Part shown: piece after piece, positions 1-5,167 of the stretch
How the letters are laid out: every line of letters begins with the position of its first letter
Position numbering within the stretch: the stretch's first letter is position 1
DNA from: an uncultured Bacilli bacterium
GTDB lineage: Bacteria > Bacillota_I > Bacilli_A > RF39 > UBA660
Reading direction: 5' to 3'
DNA: 9,817 bases
Assembly (NCBI GenBank): GCA_947628445.1
Contig: CANQZX010000045.1
Location: 1-9,817, forward strand
Notes under the pieces: model-generated
What the model was told of the DNA's origin: nothing
Databases searched by the model: none
Seen by the model: the letters and a program-made list of their open reading frames with translations, nothing else
Program-made: the position numbers and the translations under genes

Positions 1-25
1 AGTATAGCAACTACTTTTTATTTTT
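1..25 (+). terminator. Possible right half of an upstream gene's terminator
   Basis: AGTA at 1-4 can pair with TACT at 12-15 around a short loop, and a T-rich run (TTTTTATTTTT) follows. This looks like the top and 3' arm of an intrinsic terminator whose 5' arm would be mostly outside the window. Only four base pairs are visible, so this is a weak call. Confidence 0.25.
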
Positions 26-79
26 GCATCTTTTCTTGACACTTTTATACATTTTTCTGTGAATAGTAACTAAAAAATC

Positions 80-106
80 TTGCAAATATATATATATATA
101 TATAAT
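80..106 (+). promoter_or_regulatory. Candidate promoter with an AT-repeat spacer
   Basis: A possible -35 box TTGCAA (80-85) and a perfect -10 box TATAAT (101-106) are separated by 15 bases that consist almost wholly of AT repeats. Two more bases would bring the spacer to the 17 bases preferred by the housekeeping sigma factor. A better -35 hexamer, TTGACA, exists at 36-41 but has no convincing -10 at 16-18 bases. The promoter would give a leader of about 100 bases before the surface-protein ATG at 216. No transcript data support it. Confidence 0.4.
86..104. repeat. (AT)9 dinucleotide tract
   Basis: Nine uninterrupted AT units plus one further A are read directly here, the longest simple repeat in the window. 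The tract lies 111 bases upstream of the surface-protein start and between possible -35 and -10 hexamers. Dinucleotide runs of this length can change unit number by slipped-strand mispairing, and this one would change promoter spacing in two-base steps. Confidence 0.95.
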
Positions 107-151
107 TAAAGGGAAGGTAGAGAATAAAAGTTTTTTTGTATGTCTAGAAAT

Positions 152-169
152 TACATCTAATTAGATGTA
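152..169. promoter_or_regulatory. 18-bp perfect palindrome, probable operator
   Basis: TACATCTAATTAGATGTA is a perfect inverted repeat with no central spacer. Its right end overlaps a TATAAT hexamer (168-173), where a bound dimeric regulator would compete with RNA polymerase. It is too tight to form a useful RNA hairpin, so a DNA-binding site is more likely than a terminator. The regulator cannot be named from the sequence. A partly similar TCTAGA palindrome lies just upstream at 143-148. Confidence 0.5.
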
Positions 170-173
170 TAAT
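168..173 (+). promoter_or_regulatory. Candidate proximal -10 box for the surface protein
   Basis: A perfect TATAAT lies 42 bases before the ATG at 216, a sensible distance for a short leader. At the expected -35 position (about 145-150) only TAGAAA is found, so the promoter would be weak or need an activator. The overlap with the palindrome at 152-169 suggests it is controlled. Confidence 0.35.
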
Positions 174-202
174 AAAATTGAAAGATAGGAAATAATAAAA
201 GT

Positions 203-208
203 GAGGAG
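203..208 (+). promoter_or_regulatory. RBS fixing the surface-protein start at 216
   Basis: GAGGAG is followed by seven bases and then ATG at 216. An in-frame GTG at 201 lies upstream of and partly within this SD site, so it cannot use it. The ATG also places the basic MEKNKGK segment directly before the hydrophobic stretch, as expected for a signal or anchor sequence. Confidence 0.85.
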
Positions 209-215
209 TAGAAGT

Positions 216-2111
216 ATGGAGAAAAATAAAGGAAAAACTTTAACTTTAACTTTGATTGCCATCGCTGTTTTATTGTTAGCGGTTATTGGAGCAACATTTG
301 CCTTCTTTTATAGTCGAACAGATGGAATTGGTGAAACTAATGTTAATATTACAACCAAAACCACCGATGTCTTATCCTTTAATTTAGAAGATAAAGATAT
401 TAATAGTGATAGTATTAAAGATGAAGATAATGAAAATGCGGAAATAAATATAAGAGCAAATATGTCCAACTTTACGCAAAATGATATAAGTGTGGGGGAT
501 GGTGTAACAGCCCAAGCAACATTAATAGCTAATGATACAACCAATAGTGCCCAAGATAATTATTATATTTATTTAAACATTAATAAAAATGAATTTAAAT
601 ACACTAATTTTACTGGCGACGATGGTCGAATCTTAGAAGGTAAAGAAGAAAATGGAGAGATAGTAGCACCGGATGAAACGCATACTATCAAAGTACCCGA
701 ATTAATTCTAACTATCACCCAACCAGGAGAAGATGGCGAACTTACTCAAATTGATGGCTTGGACTTAGATTATAAAACCAATATTGGAAATAAGGGAATA
801 AATGGTTTTGATATCACGGAAGCAACAGGTTTAATACCTATAGTAAAAAACTATGAAATAAAAGCTGAAGGTGAAGAACCAACAGTTAAAACAATCCAAG
901 AATGGGAAATAAAAGTAACATTTGTAAACTTAGAAAGTAATCAAAATAAGAATACAGGAAAAGTATTTAGTGGTCAATTAATCTTACAAAAAGAAGAAAT
1001 GCCAACTAGTTTAGCCGATGTATGTGATAGTAATGAAAAAGCCGGAGATTGTGTTAAAGAATTATATGAAAAATCAGTATATAATGCAAGTCATATAATA
1101 TATCATAATAATGATGCCTTAGCCGAATCCCAAATACCGAATGCTACACTAAATGCCAATGATAATAGTTATCGCTATAGTGGCTCAAGTGGAGAGGTTA
1201 AAAACTATGTTTGCTTAGACGGAACTGAAACAACCAATGGAGCATGTGCTTCAGATGCCGACCTTTATCGAATAATAGGATTTTTCCCCAATGCTAGCGA
1301 ATATGAAATGAAATTAATCAAATATGATTATGCCACCAAAGAAGAACTAGGTGATAATTTAACCGCTGAAGTCGGAGCATATAGAAGTAATTATATATGG
1401 GGCGATAGTGCAACTTACAGGGGAAATTTAGATAATTATGATAATATTGCTATTTTTTATTGGAATAATACTAAAGGAACAAGTGATGATTCAGGCAATA
1501 CAAACATTTGGCAATATAGTAACTTAAATAAAATAAATCTAAATGATTTTTATTATAATTATATAATTACAAAAGTAAGTGATTTAGAGAACCATATAAC
1601 TGAACATAAATGGGTAACAGGAGGTTTTCCCTGGGCAAATTATAATGCGCAATTATTGTATAATACGGAATTAGGAACAGGAAAACTAACAACAAGCGAT
1701 AATAAATGTTATGCCGAAGATGATAATAGTACAGCTCAAATATGTAAAGATAAAGACATAACATATCCAGATCAAATAGGTCTGATGTATGCAAGTGACT
1801 ATGGTTATGCAGCGTATCCCAAAGCATGGAATTATATCGTTGATTCATGCAGTTCAACTGGTTATGGAGTTAACGAAATCATAACAAACAATTGGATGTA
1901 TATGGGGTTAAGAGATTGGACAATATCACGTTTTACGAATCAAGGATTTGGTTTGTGGGGAATATTTGGTAGTGGATGTCTTGATGGTGGTGATTTTGTT
2001 CGTGTAAATCATAGTCGTGGCGTGCGACCAACATTTTATTTAGACGATTCCACCAAAATTGCCGGTGGCGATGGCAGTAAGACAAACCCATTTCGGTTAT
2101 CTTGGAATTAA
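216..2111 (+). CDS. Exported/anchored surface protein, TasA/camelysin-like N-terminus and DUF6273-like C-terminal domain
   Basis: The 631-residue protein begins with MEKNKGK and a hydrophobic segment (about residues 9-31) ending ATFAFFYSR, which resembles SipW-type signal sequences of TasA/camelysin proteins; it could equally remain as an anchor. Residues about 32-265 are acidic, Asn/Thr-rich and probably beta-rich. A linker with paired cysteines starts near C270. From about residue 350 (LYRIIGFF) to the end lies a domain seen in many gut Bacillota surface proteins. Its features are a Trp/Tyr-rich core, IGLMYASDYGYAA, DWTISRF near 567-573, and the ending GVRPTFYL (602-609) then GGDGSKTNPFRL. 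I relate it to DUF6273 from memory. Ile is very often ATA here, unlike the genes downstream, which favour ATT. The gene is transcribed alone. Its ligand or role is unknown; adhesion or matrix are guesses. Confidence 0.75.
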   Translation: MEKNKGKTLTLTLIAIAVLLLAVIGATFAFFYSRTDGIGETNVNITTKTTDVLSFNLEDKDINSDSIKDEDNENAEINIRANMSNFTQNDISVGDGVTAQATLIANDTTNSAQDNYYIYLNINKNEFKYTNFTGDDGRILEGKEENGEIVAPDETHTIKVPELILTITQPGEDGELTQIDGLDLDYKTNIGNKGINGFDITEATGLIPIVKNYEIKAEGEEPTVKTIQEWEIKVTFVNLESNQNKNTGKVFSGQLILQKEEMPTSLADVCDSNEKAGDCVKELYEKSVYNASHIIYHNNDALAESQIPNATLNANDNSYRYSGSSGEVKNYVCLDGTETTNGACASDADLYRIIGFFPNASEYEMKLIKYDYATKEELGDNLTAEVGAYRSNYIWGDSATYRGNLDNYDNIAIFYWNNTKGTSDDSGNTNIWQYSNLNKINLNDFYYNYIITKVSDLENHITEHKWVTGGFPWANYNAQLLYNTELGTGKLTTSDNKCYAEDDNSTAQICKDKDITYPDQIGLMYASDYGYAAYPKAWNYIVDSCSSTGYGVNEIITNNWMYMGLRDWTISRFTNQGFGLWGIFGSGCLDGGDFVRVNHSRGVRPTFYLDDSTKIAGGDGSKTNPFRLSWN

Positions 2112-2119
2112 AATATATC

Positions 2120-2143
2120 AAAAGTCAAGTAATTGGCTTTTTT
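2120..2143 (+). terminator. Intrinsic terminator after the surface-protein gene
   Basis: AAAAGTCAA pairs with TTGGCTTTT around a GTAA tetraloop with one G-U pair, and the 3' arm runs into a T-tract. It lies nine bases after the TAA stop and separates this gene from the spore-coat gene. Confidence 0.85.
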
Positions 2144-2182
2144 AATTGCTTTATTTTTTTACTTAGTCAAAATCCTAGGCAA

Positions 2183-2205
2183 TATCTTAGATTTAGAATA
2201 AGATA
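2183..2205. promoter_or_regulatory. Inverted repeat upstream of the CotD-like gene
   Basis: TATCTTA and TAAGATA form a 7-bp inverted repeat with a 9-base spacer, 21 bases before the ATG at 2227. A clean housekeeping promoter is not visible between 2144 and 2226, and I could not confirm a sigma-E or sigma-K promoter. The repeat could be a regulator site, or chance in AT-rich DNA. Confidence 0.3.
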
Positions 2206-2226
2206 AATTAGAAAGGAAGATAATTT

Positions 2227-2523
2227 ATGAAATATTATAATGAAGAATTTAAAGATATGAAGCAAGAAAAGGTTTTTGAAGGTGCGGAAATGGGCTCTTG
2301 TGAACAACCAATGATGGCTGCTTCAACTTGTTGTCAACCAATTGTGGAATGTCCTCAAGAAAGAGTATGTCACCGTTATATTTGTTATGAAGTACCGCAT
2401 ATTCAACCTTGTAATACCCGGATTATAAATCATCATGTCTATCGTCATACATTCCGTCCAGAATTCACTTGCTGCGAAGAAAATGTTGTGTCTAACGTTT
2501 ACGATCGGAATTGTTGCATGTAA
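2227..2523 (+). CDS. cotD: CotD-family spore coat protein
   Basis: The product has 98 residues, with 11 cysteines (C25, CC35-36, C42, C48, C53, C62, CC82-83, CC96-97) and five histidines concentrated in the last two thirds. The pattern of CC pairs, PHIQP, NHHVYRHTF and a terminal CC matches the CotD inner-coat family, whose Bacillus subtilis member is about 75 residues long and similarly His/Cys rich. The first 24 residues are charged and lack cysteine, an extension relative to that protein. There is no signal peptide, as expected for a protein made in the mother cell and assembled on the forespore. Start: ATG with AAAGGAAG about eight bases upstream. Terminators on both sides make it monocistronic. 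It implies that the organism, or its recent ancestor, makes endospores. Confidence 0.8.
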   Translation: MKYYNEEFKDMKQEKVFEGAEMGSCEQPMMAASTCCQPIVECPQERVCHRYICYEVPHIQPCNTRIINHHVYRHTFRPEFTCCEENVVSNVYDRNCCM

Positions 2524-2542
2524 TTTTTAAAAACTTTTAATT

Positions 2543-2571
2543 AACAAATAAGTTTTGGCTTATTTGTTTTT
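2543..2571 (+). terminator. Intrinsic terminator after cotD
   Basis: AACAAATAAG pairs perfectly with CTTATTTGTT around the loop TTTTGG, followed by a T-run to 2571. It begins 19 bases after the cotD stop. Its loop and 3' arm also carry the -35 region of the next promoter. Confidence 0.88.
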
Positions 2572-2583
2572 GTATGTTATAAT
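2555..2583 (+). promoter_or_regulatory. Extended -10 promoter of the epimerase operon
   Basis: TTGGCT (2555-2560), a 17-base spacer and TATAAT (2578-2583) preceded by TGT form a good sigma-A-type promoter with an extended -10 (TGnTATAAT). The -35 box lies inside the cotD terminator. The predicted start is near 2590, giving a leader of only about 18 bases before the ATG at 2608. Confidence 0.7.
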
Positions 2584-2607
2584 AATAAAGAAAAAGTGGG
2601 AGATTTT

Positions 2608-3726
2608 ATGAAAAAAATTAAAGTTATGAGTATTTTTGGTACCCGGCCTGAAGCCATTAAAATGGCTCCTTTAGTTAAAGAATTAGAACGGCGGGACGAA
2701 ACGGAAAGTATTGTGTGTGTAACAGCCCAACATCGGGAAATGTTAGATCAAGTTTTAGCAACTTTTCATATCCAACCGGATTATGATTTAAATATTATGC
2801 AACAAGGTCAAACTTTAACCGACATAACGATAAAAAGTATTCAGGGTTTAGAAAGTGTAATCAAAGAGTCTCAGCCTGATATTATTTTAGTTCATGGCGA
2901 TACTTCGACAACTTTTGCCGGTGCTTTAGCGGCTTTTTATAATCAAGTAGCTATTGGTCACGTGGAAGCCGGACTTCGGACTTATGATAAATACAGTCCT
3001 TATCCGGAAGAAATGAATCGCCAAATGGTTGACCGGCTAACCGATATGTATTTTGCTCCTACAAAATTAAGTAAAGAAAATTTAATTAAAGAAAATATTG
3101 CGGAAGCTAAAATTTATGTCACCGGCAATACAGTGATTGATGCGATGAGTACGACCATTAGTACAGAATATACGCATCCGGAATTAAATTGGTTAGACCC
3201 AAATGAAAGAATGATTTTGCTTACAGCCCATCGCCGGGAAAACTTAGGGGAACCGATGCGGCGTATTTTTAAGGCTATCAGACGCATTGTTGATGAATTT
3301 CCGGATGTTAAAGTAGTTTATCCGATTCATAAAAATCCTAAGGTTAGAGAGGTTGCCACCGAAATTTTTGCCGGGTGCAATCGTGTTCATTTAATTGAAC
3401 CCTTAGAAGTATTTGATTTTCATAATTTTCAAAATAAAAGTTATTTAATTTTAACAGATTCGGGAGGTATTCAGGAAGAAGCTCCATCTTTAGGTAAACC
3501 TGTCTTAGTATTACGAGATACGACTGAAAGACCGGAAGGAATTGAGGCGGGAACTTTAAAACTAGTTGGAACGGACGAAGAATTAATTTATCAAGAGACG
3601 AAAAAATTATTAGAAGATAAAGAGGCTTATGAAAAAATGCGTAAAGCTTCCAATCCTTATGGTGATGGTCATGCTAGCCAAAGAATCGTTGATGCTATTG
3701 TGGAAAATTTAAAGGAGAAAAACTAA
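2608..3726 (+). CDS. mnaA: UDP-N-acetylglucosamine 2-epimerase (non-hydrolysing)
   Basis: This cytoplasmic enzyme interconverts UDP-GlcNAc and UDP-ManNAc, supplying ManNAc for wall teichoic acid linkage units or other envelope glycans. The 372 residues match the family's usual length. Visible motifs in order: GTRPEAIKMAPL (11-22), HGDTST (96-101, D98), GHVEAGLRT (117-125, E120), PYPEEMNRQ (131-139), TGNTVIDA (172-179), TAHRREN (206-212, H208), PIHKNP (239-244) and LTDSGGIQEEAP (282-293). The catalytic acids and the His known from the WecB/MnaA family are therefore present. I chose ATG 2608 because GGGAG (2598-2602) sits five bases upstream; the in-frame GTG at 2596 overlaps that SD site. The stop codon overlaps the next start as TAATG, so the two genes are co-transcribed and probably translationally coupled. 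E. coli wecB is the homologue. Confidence 0.95.
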   Translation: MKKIKVMSIFGTRPEAIKMAPLVKELERRDETESIVCVTAQHREMLDQVLATFHIQPDYDLNIMQQGQTLTDITIKSIQGLESVIKESQPDIILVHGDTSTTFAGALAAFYNQVAIGHVEAGLRTYDKYSPYPEEMNRQMVDRLTDMYFAPTKLSKENLIKENIAEAKIYVTGNTVIDAMSTTISTEYTHPELNWLDPNERMILLTAHRRENLGEPMRRIFKAIRRIVDEFPDVKVVYPIHKNPKVREVATEIFAGCNRVHLIEPLEVFDFHNFQNKSYLILTDSGGIQEEAPSLGKPVLVLRDTTERPEGIEAGTLKLVGTDEELIYQETKKLLEDKEAYEKMRKASNPYGDGHASQRIVDAIVENLKEKN

Positions 3727-5093
3727 TGAAAGCAAAAATATGGAATTTTTTAAAAACTTATCAAAAAGAACTTAAAATCTTTTTGGCCTGTTTTATAGGT
3801 TACTTTACTATAGGCCTTATTGTTTCTTATTATTTAAATACCGTTACGTCGTGGAGTGTTTTCTTTGGCTTTGATACACCTCGGGTCTTTTTTGACTTAA
3901 CCTGGCGTGACACCTTTCATGGGCGAGTAACAGTTCATCCGCTTTTTGTTCTTTTAGGGCAACCCTTAACTATAATCATTAATATTTTATTTAATAATTA
4001 TGTTATTTCCTGTTTATTTTTAGAAGCTATTTTAGGTTCTGTAAGTGTTATTTTACTTTATAAATGTTTTCAAAAATTAAAAATTAATAAATTAATTACT
4101 AATCTATTAATAGTTATTTTTGCTTTTAGTTGGAGTCAAATTGCTTTTACCGCCGCTGTAGAAACTTATATTTTTGCTCAATTTTATCTTTTGTTAATGT
4201 GGTATTTTGTCATTACCAAAATGGATCAAAAATTGATGCTTAAGGATTATGGTATTTTAGTTTTATTAGGGGTAGGCAGTATTGCTATAACGTTGACGAA
4301 CTTTATGCAATTTATCATTGCCACTTTCTTCTTAATTTTGTGTAATAAGAACATTAAAAAAAGCTTTTTTAAATATTGTGCTACAGGAGCCATGGTCATT
4401 TTAGTTGCCTTTTTTCTAGCAGCTGTTCAAAATAAAATTTGGCCAACGGCACCTAATTTTTTAATTCAAAATATCAAGGATTTTGCGACTCATTCTAGTG
4501 AGGAAACTATCTATATGTCTAGAACCATTAATGCGCAAAGCTTTTTAAATTTTTTCCAAGCTTGTTTTGGTCAAAACTTTCATGTTTATAATTTAATGAT
4601 ATTTGAAGGTCTTAATTTTAAACCAAGTATAGTTACGGATGTTTTTGCTCTTGTTATTACGGCTTTATTTTTAATAAGTAATATTTATTTTATGATTAAA
4701 ACGAAATTTGCTTGGCAAAAACATAAAATCTATTATGCTTTGATAGTTACTTTTTTAGGTAATTTAGCTCTCCATTTAATATATGGTAATACGGGAGTCT
4801 ATTTATATTTAGCTCACTTTGCTTTTATTATTCTTTTGCTTTGGGGATATATCTTAAATTATTTTGATAAGTGGTTTAAGATTGCCTCCGTTAAATATAA
4901 ATGGCTATATATCATAATTGGCATTATTACTATTGCATTAGCTTTCCGAGGAGCAATATTAATGATTTTGAAATTATTTTCTCATTATGCCAAAATAGAA
5001 ACAATTAATTATTGGCCAATAGTTATTTTGAGCTTGGCTTTAATTAGTTTTATAGCTTTGTGGATTATGTCCAAACGTTTAAATAAGAAATAA
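3726..5093 (+). CDS. Polytopic membrane protein, GT-C glycosyltransferase-like
   Basis: The 455 residues contain about 11 hydrophobic segments (about 14-36, 70-90, 92-113, 124-141, 147-163, 173-205, 216-236, 303-324, 334-377, 393-412, 428-448). The first outside loop carries acidic residues in GFDTPRVFFDLT (D50, D57), followed by H65 and HPLF (71-74). A further AVETYIF motif (144-150) starts the fifth segment, and LHLIYGNTGVYLY occurs near 349-361. A first-loop acidic residue in a many-pass protein is typical of GT-C enzymes that use polyprenyl-phosphate sugars, so a sugar transferase is the best guess. I cannot assign donor or acceptor, and a DUF-only label is the safe alternative. It starts inside the epimerase stop (TAATG) with AAGGAG eight bases upstream, tying it to that gene. 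Confidence 0.65.
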   Translation: MKAKIWNFLKTYQKELKIFLACFIGYFTIGLIVSYYLNTVTSWSVFFGFDTPRVFFDLTWRDTFHGRVTVHPLFVLLGQPLTIIINILFNNYVISCLFLEAILGSVSVILLYKCFQKLKINKLITNLLIVIFAFSWSQIAFTAAVETYIFAQFYLLLMWYFVITKMDQKLMLKDYGILVLLGVGSIAITLTNFMQFIIATFFLILCNKNIKKSFFKYCATGAMVILVAFFLAAVQNKIWPTAPNFLIQNIKDFATHSSEETIYMSRTINAQSFLNFFQACFGQNFHVYNLMIFEGLNFKPSIVTDVFALVITALFLISNIYFMIKTKFAWQKHKIYYALIVTFLGNLALHLIYGNTGVYLYLAHFAFIILLLWGYILNYFDKWFKIASVKYKWLYIIIGIITIALAFRGAILMILKLFSHYAKIETINYWPIVILSLALISFIALWIMSKRLNKK

Positions 5094-5120
5094 AATATAG
5101 TTGCTTAATATAGCTTAAGG

Positions 5121-5149
5121 TATAATTATATTATTTTTGATATTATAAT
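5121..5149 (+). promoter_or_regulatory. Possible weak internal promoter before the LTA synthase gene
   Basis: The 74-base gap contains two TATAAT hexamers (5121-5126 and 5144-5149), but neither has a good -35 box at 16-18 bases. TTGCTT at 5101-5106 is 14 bases from the first, too close. The gap has no terminator, so read-through from the epimerase promoter is the simplest view. Confidence 0.2.
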
Positions 5150-5167
5150 AATTGGAAGGAAAGTATT

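Noticed and set aside
36..41. Perfect TTGACA as the main -35 box of the surface-protein promoter
   Set aside because: No acceptable -10 hexamer occurs 16-18 bases downstream (the sequence there is around GTGAAT), so it is noted but not called.
308..544. Minus-strand open frame of 78 codons
   Set aside because: It lies wholly inside the surface-protein gene, lacks an RBS and has a low-complexity Leu/Ser-rich translation typical of an antisense shadow.
1381..2111. C-terminal domain of the surface protein as a diversity-generating retroelement target
   Set aside because: The fold may be loosely lectin-like, but no reverse transcriptase, no template repeat and no near-duplicate of the 3' end is present in the window.
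1567..2121. Minus-strand open frames at 1567-1857 and 1933-2121
   Set aside because: Both are antisense to the surface-protein gene, with Tyr/His/Leu-rich translations and no RBS.
5094..5167. Riboswitch or T-box leader before the LTA synthase gene
   Set aside because: The 74 bases are low-complexity AT with no strong stem, no terminator and no conserved leader motif.
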